From the NCBI RefSeq assembly GCF_035046505.1, contig NC_089829.1, positions 9,945,396 to 10,009,395 of the forward strand: 64,000 nucleotides of DNA, given 5' to 3'. Below, piece after piece: positions 9,469 to 20,282 of this stretch. The notes under the pieces were generated by a model that was not told the origin of the DNA, ran no database searches, and saw nothing but the letters and a program-made list of their open reading frames with translations. The position numbers and the translations under genes are program-made. The first letter of the stretch is position 1, and every line of letters starts with the position of its first letter. This DNA comes from Tiliqua scincoides (Eukaryota > Chordata > Lepidosauria > Squamata > Scincidae).

Positions 9469-9616
9469 GGGCTCAATCCCTATCCAACTTTCAGCACCAG
9501 TACAGCCGCAATGCAGCACCAAATGTTCCTATACCTCGAGGAGGTCTCTGTGACTACCTCCCCACCACAGGATGCGGTGTTGCACCAGCACTGGGAAATT
9601 GGATAGGATTTGACCC
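9469..9616. mobile_element. Harbinger-like MITE with TAA target duplication
   Basis: Left end GGGCTCAATCCCTATCCAAC; right end reversed GGGTCAAATCCTATCCAAT. TAA at 9466-9468 and 9617-9619. Confidence 0.8.
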
Positions 9617-10600
9617 TAAGTTGGGCAGCTGGGGAGGGGGGTGGCGAGGAACAGCTTTGTGGTTGAAATATTATCTAAGGCGTTCATGGCCGGTGCTATT
9701 AGTGTTGTGTTAAGAAGTGTTTGGGCTTGTTGGCCATGGTCTATGAAGATTTTCGCCTAACATTTCGCTCACAACTGTGGTGGGCATTTTCAGAGGTTTA
9801 GAGGTGAGAACCACAGGCTGTTTGTCTCAGAGCAACGGACAATAACTGTCCACTTGTTCTTGTTCACTGTGTGTTCCTTAAAGGAATATACACTTTCTTG
9901 GTTTGTGGTTGTGTATGATCCTGATGTATTGATCGGTCTGATACTGCAAAGCAATTCTTCTGTGCTTATGCGATCTGCTGCTATTGGTGCATTGTATTTC
10001 TGTGGCATGAAAGTAAAAAAAATGCTGCATGTTTTTAAAAAAAGGTTTGGCAAATGTTGTGGAGGATGGAATTCTTAAATCTGATGAGAGATGTAGATAG
10101 GCCTTTCATGTACAGAGGAGATATGCCTCTAAGTATCAAATCCTATGGATAAACAATAAGGGAAGTTAGTATCTTCTTTGTGCCATGCTTGTGGGCTTAT
10201 CTGAGGAATCTGGCCGGCTGCTATTGGGGAGATCAGATGCTGGGCTTTATGGGCCTCTCTCACATTTGGCTCTGCAATTCTTATGGATAAGAAACTGGAT
10301 TTTTATGTGCAATTTCATATTTCTTTACCTTGATTCTATGCCCAGGATTTTTGACAATAAAAACAAGTGTAAGAGGTCATAATAAAAATACCTATTAATT
10401 TTCATAACTAAAAGTAATGCTGAAATGCAGATGTTAGTACCTGAATTGTAGTATTTCAAAAAATTAAAATAAAGAGGCAAAGCTAAGCTGTGGTAGTTTC
10501 AAGCCCACCCACACCCCCGTCCCCCGAAATGCGTGTGTATAACTTGGAGAGAACATTTGAGGCTCCCAGAGCAGGTAGAGCCTTCTTCCTACCAGTAGAT

Positions 10601-11439
10601 CAGTCGTTCCCTATACTTTTTCACTTTTGTACCCCTTAGCAGCCCATTTCCGTAAATTGTACCCCAATATGAGCAAAATGTTTGTAATTTATATACAGGT
10701 TGAGATTCATTATTCGCGTGGGTTCCATTCCAAGCACTCATGTGGATGGCAAAAAACGCACTATAGCAAATCAATTTAAAAAATAAAGTTTCTTTGCTCA
10801 GGTGATTTAAAAACAACCTTGCTGACCTTTGTGATGTAAGTTAAGAGTCATTAAGAAGACAATCCATCAGTCCGTTCTCCTCCAAGAGCTTAGAAAGGCG
10901 CTTCACTCAGTCCTTCCCTTCACTAATGCAAAGTGATCACCTTTCTTTCACATACTGGGGGGGAGGGGGGTCGCCTGGAGAGAAAAGTATTGCTGGATTG
11001 TCGGCCAGCTGCCCCCCCCCCTCTTATTAAGGAGGCTATTAAGGACTGTTCAGTTTTTTAAACTGATTTTAAAGGGATGCATTTTTCCCCTTCTGCAGGG
11101 ATCAGCACATTCAATTTCATTTGCAGGGGCCATTCATGTTGAGTCAAATCTGTGTATAAAAAATCTGTATATAAATAGGCTGGACCTGTAGTTGCTATTA
11201 TTTGAAATTTGTGTTTTCAACTACTGATCCATATCTGATAATATACAAATGGATGTCCAGAAACTAATTGCTGGGACTTTCACAGCCAGCTAGATGTCTT
11301 CCTTCCTGTCTTGCTAGCCCAACAATGCATTCTAATACCTGCCTGCCTTTTCCCACCGTTATACAATTCTTTTCAAGTAACCCTGAAGGTCCTGGCAAGT
11401 ACCCCTGGGGGTACACGTATCCCAGGTTGGGAACCATTG
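10601..11439. mobile_element. hAT-type element interrupted by a Tigger-like element
   Basis: Ends CAGTCGTTCCCTATAC and, reversed, CAATGGTTCCCAACCTGGG. Imperfect 8-bp target duplication CAGTAGAT (10593-10600) and CACTAAAT (11440-11447). The inner part 10696-11188 is a separate nested element. Confidence 0.75.
10696..11188. mobile_element. Tigger/pogo-like MITE nested in the hAT element
   Basis: 493 bp. Ends CAGGTTGAG and, reversed, CAGGTCCAG, flanked by TA at 10694-10695 and 11189-11190. The GGTTGAGATTCATTATTCGC start and GTGGGTTCCATTCCAAGCAC block resemble Tigger-type ends. Confidence 0.7.
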
Positions 11440-11589
11440 CACTAAATGATTTAGATCAGCAACTTCCTATCTTTCTCATCTCACAGCACACTGATGAAAT
11501 GCTGGGAGGGATTTAGTTATTTGATTTTTTTTTCTGTAACTGCTTTGTGAACTTTTTTTTGTTGAAAAGCTGTATATTAATACTGTTGT

Positions 11590-11775
11590 TAATAATAATA
11601 ATAAAATTGTCAAGATGCACATCAGTTTTTTTGCTGTTTGACAAGGCACACCATGTTGGTGGAAGGTTCACATCCTCTAACAGCCCTACTAATAAATGAT
11701 ACTCCGCCAAACTCCCACAGCACACCTTCATTCATGGCACACCAATGTGCTGCAGCACACTGGTCGAAAAGCACC
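11590..11775. mobile_element. hAT-type MITE, one end decayed
   Basis: Same family as 668-896: CAAGGCACACCATGTTGGTG and GGCACACCAATGTGCTGCAG blocks. The left end is lost in AT-rich sequence. Confidence 0.6.
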
Positions 11776-12310
11776 GGGGGCTTATTATTTGGCAATACGT
11801 AGCCCTTTTTCAGTGATTGTTAGGGCAGTGTACAGTTAAGGAAACTAAAATATCCATAAATTATAGCAGTTACAATTAAACAAGCTAACAAAATCCAGAG
11901 AGCAAGCAGTAGAATAGCATTTTAACTACGAAAACTTTGCTTGGAGAGATTTGTCATCTTGTTTCCAAAGGCCAGTCTTTTGGTTCATCATAGGGCCCTC
12001 GAGGACTTGTGTTAGCTTTGTGGAAGTGACTGTTCCCTAGTTTGAGTGGGATGATAGGGCAAGTGGGGAAGTGCTGCTGCTGTGTTAATGATTTTGCTTC
12101 GTGCGTGTGTGGGGATCTTTTTTGAAGATACGCCTTTCTGATCCTCTTGTAAGTCCAGCACCAGATTAGTACCCCAATCTACAAATGCTTCCATGCAGCA
12201 GCAGGCTGTGTACAAGGCTCTCTGGAACAGATGTTTGGTGCAGGGTTGGAGGCCCCAGAAGGTAGCTTAAGTTTAAAGTGAAAGGTGAGAGTTGCACATA
12301 AGAAGATTTG

Positions 12311-12788
12311 AGTTGAGTTGGCATCCTTCAGTCTCAGAAGACTACGGTATCGCGCTCTGAATGGTGGTTCTGGAACAGAGTGTCCTCTCCAGAGCACGAA
12401 GCCTGGGTAAAGTAGGTATGGAGGATAGGCTGTTACCCATGCAGCAAATCACCCCTCTCCACATCGCTGAAATGGTCCAATGGAAAGGCAGAGGCCAATA
12501 CGGTTGGTTCCAGCGGCGTCGCAGGAGTTGCCAGAACGTGACTGTGTTCAGCCATGAACTGCCTCAGGGACTCCGGCTCCGGATTTTGCCTCGAGGTTGA
12601 CTCCTGAAGCCTTTCCCATAACTGGATGTAGCCACAAGGCAGTGGAGGTTTGGGATCAGAGTTTTTCTTCTCTCAGATGAGCTGCCTTCCCAGGCTGACG
12701 AGTCCCGTCTACCTGGTGGCTGTTTAGTCGCCTCTTACGACAGGTACAGCCAAACTGAGGGCCTATTCTTATCCCCCAGCCCCCAGGG
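12311..12788 (-). mobile_element. Unclassified ~480-bp retroposon, copy 2
   Basis: Near full-length and very similar to copy 1 in reverse orientation, including the GAGCCGGAGTCCCTGAGGCA block. The tail side shows GTTGAGTTGGCATCC at about 12312. Confidence 0.75.
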
Positions 12789-12884
12789 GTAAGATCTGAG
12801 TATGGGTTTCAGATCATGCTATTCACCAGACAACTGGCAAGATAAGAGAAAGAAAACAATCCTTTTTCTACAAGGCCCCTTGTG

Positions 12885-13060
12885 CTTTGTGTCAGGGTAG
12901 CGTAGTAGCGACTATACTATTAGACTTACACAGGAGAGCCCTGGGTTCAAATCCCTGCTCAGCCATTAGGCTTACCTGGTGCCTTGGGGCCAGTCATTCA
13001 GTAACCAGAGCAGAACAACATTTGAGGAGGAAGATGTACCCTATACCCTGAGCACCCTAG
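12885..13060 (+). mobile_element. tRNA-headed SINE with MIR-like core
   Basis: The head has an A-box-like GGTAGCGTAGTAGCGA (about 12896) and a B-box-like GGGTTCAAATCCCTGC (about 12951), then CTCAGCCATTAGGCTTACC and CCTTGGGGCCAGTCA as in MIR-type cores. It is not a tRNA gene because the cloverleaf does not close. Confidence 0.6.
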
Positions 13061-14070
13061 AAAAAAATGTTCTTTGATGTTTTTTTCCTTATAGTGAGAA
13101 GAGATAATTTGCCACTATTTTTTTGAAAATTAATTTTAAAATACTGTAATTCAGATGTATGTAGAGTAAAGCTTTCTGAGCTTCTGAATTGTATCTGAAT
13201 TGCATTGCAGATTCAGGTTTGAAATCTGACAGACTATCCATGTGTATGCACCCCCTCCCCCAGCTCGTGCTTAATTTGGAAGATGCTGAGGTGAATTTCT
13301 TGTTTCTTCTCATGTCAGGGACTGATTTGTTATATTTTGTTTAATTAACTCCATTCTGAAAGTCAATTTGTTTTAAAGCTTGTTTTCTGAAGAATCTGGA
13401 GAAGTTCCTTGGAAAATTTCAGTGGAAAAGTAAGCAACAGCAGACATTATCTGTGTCTGAAAATGTATTGATTTCATTACGGTGGTAATTTTTATTAAAC
13501 CAGTGTATTTGGAACAGTCTTTATTTTTCAACAGAAAAATATAGGCTGTCTCACATCACATATTTTTTCTGTTGAAGGTTTTCTATATCTAAAACTATCC
13601 ATTTTTTTAGATTTGGAAAATGTTCAAGAGAAAAATATAGGCTGCTGCACATCACTGATTTGTTGATGCACTTGTAGAGGTGCCGTGCTCTCCTCATCTA
13701 CTACTTGGGTAATTATTTTATTTAATGCTGGAAATGATGATACATCCAAGCTTCTGGCTAGAAGCCCTATTTAGCTTGCTTATAGTTTCAAGGAAGACAT
13801 GATCTGGACCCCTCCAAACAATTGTATGGTAGGACCAAAGCAGCTTTGGTTGCATGATAGCAGTGTTCCTGGGGATTGTGGGTAAAGAAGAGAGGGGGAA
13901 AAAAGGAAAGCAGTTGGTCAGCTTGTGAGTGAGGGAAGTCTGTGACCACTGAGCAAGGGTGAAGCAACCAGACACTGACCTGAGACTTCTGTACCCCCAG
14001 TCCTCATTTTCCTCCTTTGTGTTTTGTACCTGTAAAAACTTTTCAATACAGGTTCTCCACAGGAAGTGAA

Positions 14071-14237
14071 ATGGAAATGAAAAGATTAAGTGTGTCCCTG
14101 GTGGTGGTCCTGTTCCTTGTCCTGGTCCTGCAGATCTTATCTGCTGTCGATTTTGACCCTTATCGGATTCTGGGAGTCAGCCGGACAGCCAGCCAAGCAG
14201 ACATCAAGAAAGCGTATAAGAAGCTTGCCCGGGAATG
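14071..14237 (+). CDS. DNAJC16: DNAJC16 coding exon 1
   Basis: ATG at 14071, 55 codons plus 2 bases. The upstream acceptor CAG is at 14049-14051 (or 14060-14062). Donor GTAAGT at 14238. Encodes the signal segment and the first J-domain helices (DFDPYRILGVSRTASQADIK). The intron splits the Trp codon just before HPD. Confidence 0.95.
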
Positions 14238-17200
14238 GTAAGTGAATCAAGGCAGAACTTGAAAGTGTGTGGTTCAATTATCTAGGTACTGGCCAACTGT
14301 TGTCTGCTAGGCCTCCCAGTTGTTTATTGCCAAGTCATGTGCAGCTGTAGATGCCAGGTGAAGCTTTGCTGACATCCCCTTTTGTGTCATTTTAGCCTCT
14401 GTTGTCAGTGCAGTACCAGTGTTGCACTGTTGCTGACAGCCTTGTGCGATCAGGCTTCTGACTTGGTTTTGTTTTATTTGCATTCCAGGCATCCTGACAA
14501 AAACAAGGACCCAGGAGCAGAGGATAAGTTCATACAAATCAGCAAGGCTTATGAGGTATTAAGCCTTCTTTCCAAACTATGTTTGAGGATTTGTGTTTTG
14601 AAGTTGGGAAGATTCCTGTTCAGGAAGAGAGGAACAGATGAGAGGGCAGGAGAATTCAGGCTCGTTCTCTGTTTCGTGGGTCCTCGTTGGGTTTATCCCC
14701 TTTTCCTGTACAAATAAAAGAAGTGGGAGGAGGCGGAGCTTGAGAGGCAATTGCCCACTACCAACCTGGTGCCTGAGGCAGACCGCCTCAGTTGGCTGCA
14801 TGGATCGGCCAGCCCTGCTGGTTCATTTACTTACCTTATGACTAGATATCCTTTTTACTGTCACAACCCTTTAGAGTCTTTAAATACTTCCAACTAGTGA
14901 GAATCTGGGAGATGCAGAGTGAGGAACATTGAGCCATTTGGAAGGGGAACTCTGAAGTAGCCCTTGGGTTGATCCCCACTTCTCCAGTTTCTTCCAACTT
15001 GTTCCTGAAATGATTGCATTCCATGTTTGTTTGAGATCTAGTCCCAAAACTGTCCCTTACTTTTTACTGAGAGTGTGTCAGATTGCAGCCTAAGGACCAA
15101 ACTCGATAAAGTGGCAGGAGATTTGTTATTTGGCAAGAGATTCAAGATTCCTGGGTTTTCTTTTTCTTTTTAAGTTAAAAGCAGCTATGCAAGTGACAGT
15201 GGGTGCAGAGGCTGACCAGGGGAGTGGGTGGTTAAACCTTTCCTCCAACATCACTTAACTAATCTTCACCATTTCTCAGAACTGTTATTTGCCCCACAGG
15301 GGATAAACAGGTGGGAAGTTTCTGCTGTGCTGGAAGTAACAGCCCTCAAAGACCGTTAGAGTTTTCGTGATGATTGCTATTTATTGGTGGGCCTTGGAAA
15401 ATTGTTATTTATAAAGCACCTGAAATCAACTGGAGCTGCACAAATGTTAAAACCCTTCCTGTGGGCTTATGAAGGAGAGAGGGGAGGAGGACCAATTGGG
15501 AAAAGCCAGGAGGAACAAATGTGTTCTAAGGAGGCATTTGACTGTAATAATAGAGAAAGAAACTTAGACATCAGGTAGAGTAGCATTCCTGTGTAGAGCA
15601 GTTACAACAGAATTTTTTCATAATGCATAAGAAGAGCCCTGCGGGATCAGGCCCAAGGTAAACATCTAGTTTGTCATCTTGTTTCCCATGGTGGACAAAT
15701 AGATGCCTCTGTGAGGCCCTTAAGCAGGGCACGAAGGCAATAAGTTCAGATATTGTACCTGAATGTTTGAAAGCTATACAGGCAATGTTCCAACTAAGTT
15801 GCATGTGCTGCTGAAATTGGAGTTCCACACAGCTTGAGTCAGGGTGCTCTGGAGCTTGGCAATGACATTACCAAGCACTCTGGAGCTCTCCCCCCCCCCC
15901 CCCCCGCAGCCTCTCCACAGCTCCACATGCTCCTTGTAAAAATTACAAAGAACTTTGTATACTGGTAGTTTAGATGTTTTTCTGCAGTTTTTTTTAAATA
16001 AAAGATGCAATAGGATTTATTGTGGAGGGTCTAGCATAGAACCCTCCTCTTGTTATGACCTTAAAAAATGAAAATGAGTCAGAAAGAGTAGAAATATGCT
16101 TCTGGGTGACCCTGGCCCCATCCAGAGTCTTTACTGACATTGTAAGGGATTAAAAGTTTCCTGTTTGCCTTGAAACAGATCCTTTCCAATGAGGAAAAGA
16201 GGCTAAATTTTGATCGGTACGGCGACGTGGGTGAAAACCAAGGTTATCCTCAACAGCAGCCACATCAGCACCGCCCGTTTCACCACTTCCATGAAAGCTT
16301 TTATTTCGACGAGTCCTTCTTTCACTTCCCCTTTAACTCCGATCGTCGAGACTCCTCTGACGAGAAGTACTTGTTGCACTTCTCTCACTATGTCCAAGAG
16401 ATTGTGCCTGATAGTTTCAAAAAGCCCTACCTCATTAAAATCACTTCAGACTGGTGCTTCAGCTGTATCCACATTGAGCCTGTATGGAAGGAGGTGGTTC
16501 AGGAGCTCGAAGGGCTGGGTAAGCACTGCAAGAGTGGTGTTGACTTAATTGCAGGGCTTGGGGCAGGAATCAATACACTGATTATCATACTGTCCTCTAA
16601 AACTGAGCTTCCATTTTGATAAGTTTTGAACCGAAATAGGGCCACCCAGAATGAGGTAGGCACTGTTTAGGAATACAAAAGTATATTGGCTTGTAAATTA
16701 AAAAGGAAAAAAATATATATTTACCCATAGCCCAGCAAGGAACTATGAGCTTCCAGGACCTGTAGAATGTTGGGGGCAGTTCAATTGCAGAATGTTGAGG
16801 AAGTCACTTGGGATTAAAAAAAAGGGAAATTAAGGGAGGTAAGAGAGAAGGGATTGCCTTGCACCCATTTCCTAACAGCTTACAGTAGAATTGTAGTAAC
16901 CCTACAAGGGACCTTCAGGCATGGACTCCAACCCCCAGTCAGTGAAGCCTGTCCACAATTACAGCACCCCTAATAGATAGCTGTCCAAACTCTTCTTAAA
17001 GTCCTCCAACGACGGAGAGTCTTCCACCTTCTGAGGCAGACTGCTCCACTGCTGAACACTTTGTACCATCAGGAAGTGTTTAATCAAAATCTCTCTCGCT
17101 GTAATTTAAATCCCTATGTCCTGGTCCTACCTTCCAGAGCAACTGAAAACAAATCTGCTTCAACTTCTGCATGCCAGTTATTTTTAGATGGCTAACATGC

Positions 17201-20200
17201 CTCCTCTTTACTTTGTTCTCCAAACTAAGCATGCTCAAGTTGTTCAGCCTCTCCTCATTGGAGATGGTCTCTACCCCCCTCACCACCAGGCAGCCCAATC
17301 CTAACCTGTGCTGGAACAGGCAGGCCAACTGTCCTGTGTTGTATCCACAGCAGGTTAGGAAGTGGCTGTGGTGCACCTTGGAGTAAGGGGATTTTTATCC
17401 CCTTGCCCTGTGTTGTGTGCAAGCCACCCCTATGGGGCTACTCAGATCTGTGCCAGCACAAATCTGAGCAGCCCAGTGTAAAACTGGGCTGGTCAGGAGG
17501 GGGGTTAGGATCCAGGCCAGACCCATCCCCTTCCCAGGCCTGGATGACTTGGAAAGTCCGCCCGTTAGGACTCATTTTCTAGTCGAGTTAAAGGGGCCGC
17601 AGTCCTGTGACTCATCAAGCCACAATGAATTTGCCCATCTCTCCTGCATACATTGCAGCTATGGTTAAGCCTCTTTCCTAAGGCCTCTGGATTCCATAAT
17701 CTTGTTGCAACCTTCTGATTTTTGAGACTCCCTGAAGTTGTGTTACAGCTTAGAAAAGAGGTTCAGATTTAGCTTTGTCCTTCATTTGTGGTCTTGTTTT
17801 CCTCCTTCAGGCGTGGGAATTGGTGTTGTTCATGCTGGGTACGAGAGGCGTCTGGCACACCACCTTGGAGCGCACAGCACTCCATCCATTCTGGGACTCA
17901 TCAATGGAAAAATAACCTTTTTCCACAATGCAGTGGTTCGGGAAAATCTGCGGCAGTTTGTTGAGAGCCTTCTTCCAGGGAACCTTGTCGAGAAGGTAAG
18001 GAGCACCTCTTGCTTGTTCTGAAGTGCTTTGCTAATTTGATGGCTTTTGAATGTTTGGGAATTGCTCGGTTCTCCCTTCTCGTCCCTTTTTATCCTCACA
18101 GTAACTCGTTAAGGTTGTGGCTAACCCAGATGGCCTCCCCAGGAGCTTCCTGGCTTAAAAAAAAAATCTAAATGCCAGGGTTCTGGAATGTTTACCTTAA
18201 TTTGCATGAAGTGTTAGGAACCCTGTGCTTGGGGCTGAACAACATATTATTGTGGGAGATCTGTGGCTGCTGTTCTGACTCTGTGTGTTTAAATGCAGAC
18301 TGTGGGGTTGAGTGCTCAAAAAACAAATTCTGATCAGAAATGTACCATGGGGCAAAGGGTCATTTACCCTTCTCCTGCCCCCCCCCTTCTCTCACACACA
18401 TTCACAGCTTGGCCAGCTGGTAGCTTAGATCAGGAAAATGGCTTGGGAGAAAGTGTTCATTGCCATCAGGTCATGTGCCCCTTTTAGGATATCAGTGGCA
18501 GCTCCCTCCCCATTCCAGTGCTGCATTTAGTAAAAAGCAAAAGCTGGATCTTCCAGAGTATTATGTCATTTTTGTGTCACTTTTGAAATGTCTGTTTAGC
18601 TGTCCAAAGCAGCCAGCCTATTTCGCTTAAGCCATTTCTGCCCAATGTTTCATATATGCAACAGGGATCAAATGTGTACATTTGTGGGCTGGGCATAAAT
18701 GGGTTATTGTCTTAAGACTGATATTCCTTTTTTATGTTGAAGATTACAGATAAAAACTATGTCCGATTCCTGTCAAACTGGAAAAAAGAGAATAAGCCCC
18801 ACGTTCTCCTGTTTGATCACATGCCCCTTGTGCCACTGTTGTACAAGGTAAAGTGTCTCTTCTTTGTCTCTTCTCTGTCAGTAAGAAAAATGCTGACACC
18901 TTTAGTTGGGAGGAAGCATCTGTCTTTGGGCCTCCTCTCTGCAGCCCTCGGAGTGGGCAAGATGTTCCAAAGCACTTTTGGGGGGCTTCCACACTTGTGG
19001 GCAGGGCCTTAGCTTAGTGGTAAGATGCCTAATTTGCATGCAGAAGGTTCTGGGTTAAATCCCCAGCAGCATCTCCAGTTATAAAGATCTGGAAGCTAAG
19101 GTCTCTGAAGAGCCACCCTAATGGACTAGATTGGGTTGTTGAACATGAGGCTTCTCATCCAACCCACATGAAATTGGTGTGTTCCAACAACACCCTTTCA
19201 GCAACACATGCTGAGGCTCTGGGAGGGAGCGATGGAAGGAAGCCTCAGAAGGAATGCTGCTTAGAAAAGGGCAGACCGAGAGGGATGAGAATGGGAGATG
19301 ATGTTGCAGCACTCAGAGAGCCCAACTATCACATGCTTCCTTCCATTGAGGCATCACTTTGTGGACCACCTCTCAGCTGCTGAGTTGTGAAGTGACGCCT
19401 TGGCAGATGTGGCCCTGGTGAAAGGGTGGCCCATATGGGAATTGGGCTCTCTCATATCTTGAAAATACGATCAGAATTTGCATATGTTCCTTTCTGTCAT
19501 TTGCAGCTAGTTCCTTTTGCATGAGTTCCTACATGAGAAAAAGTGGTTTTCTTGCTTAATGATATCACTTCCTGTTTAATAATGTAACTTCTAGCCCTCA
19601 GCAGTTGCCATGAATGTCATTTGGTGCACGATATGAAAGGAGTTTGAAACTCCTGGGCTAGATGGATCCATGTGTTCTTAGTGTGAACAGAGAAACTCCG
19701 AGGCAGAATTGAGCTTGTTTCCCAATTGATAGGTAGTATCTTGGTGGCAGTGGGGGAGGGGAGAGGAGAGGAGAGGAGAGGGGTAGACCCCATGCAACAG
19801 AAGAGGGAGGCAATCTGTGTCTGGGAAGCAGAAGCAAAGCTGGCTTGGTGAAAATGGGACCAGGGGAGGGTTTTAGGGTGATACCAAATGGGAGTGGAAG
19901 ATGGAATTGAAGAAGCCCCCTTGGGTATCCTTCGGGGAGAAAGGCAGTATACAAATCGAATAAACAATAATAAGTGGGTTTTGGTTGTGGCTTGAAGTAG
20001 ATGACCTGAAGAGTCACATTGGAGTGCTAAGGGGACAAGCTAATTTGCATCCTGTAATTGTCTGTGATTTGCATATCACTCCTTCAGAGTTGAGAGTGTC
20101 AGCCCACATCCCACCTTAGCTTTTCTCTCAAGAACTGCATGCAACTGGCAGGTGCAACTCCTCACATTCCACCTGTTTGTCCTTGGGCAGGGCTGACTGA

Positions 20201-20250
20201 AGCCTGAGTGCAAAGCGCACTGCCCTAGTATTAAGACAGTTCTGTGGTGC

Positions 20251-20282
<32 letters not shown>

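Larger units (their letters stand above)
5936..14051. other. CASP9-DNAJC16 spacer and probable DNAJC16 5' UTR intron
   Basis: Between the two divergent genes. It holds a 480-bp retroposon, a hairpin-MITE array, CR1 tails, a CpG-rich promoter (8100-8420), a G-rich tract, Harbinger-like MITEs, a nested hAT/Tigger element, a second 480-bp retroposon and a SINE, all listed. I see nothing in 6955-7130, 8900-9110, 10085-10590, 11780-12300 or 13060-14000. 9700-10080 resembles an old LINE remnant but is not assignable. Confidence 0.6.
16519..17810. other. DNAJC16 intron 3
   Basis: Contains an old CR1-like LINE fragment (16885-17290) followed by the left part of a Harbinger-like repeat (from about 17291). 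The remainder is unassigned. Confidence 0.6.

Noticed and set aside
14382-14717. 111-codon frame around DNAJC16 coding exon 2
   Set aside because: It is the exon read through into both introns; splice signals and the human protein define 14489-14555 as the coding part.
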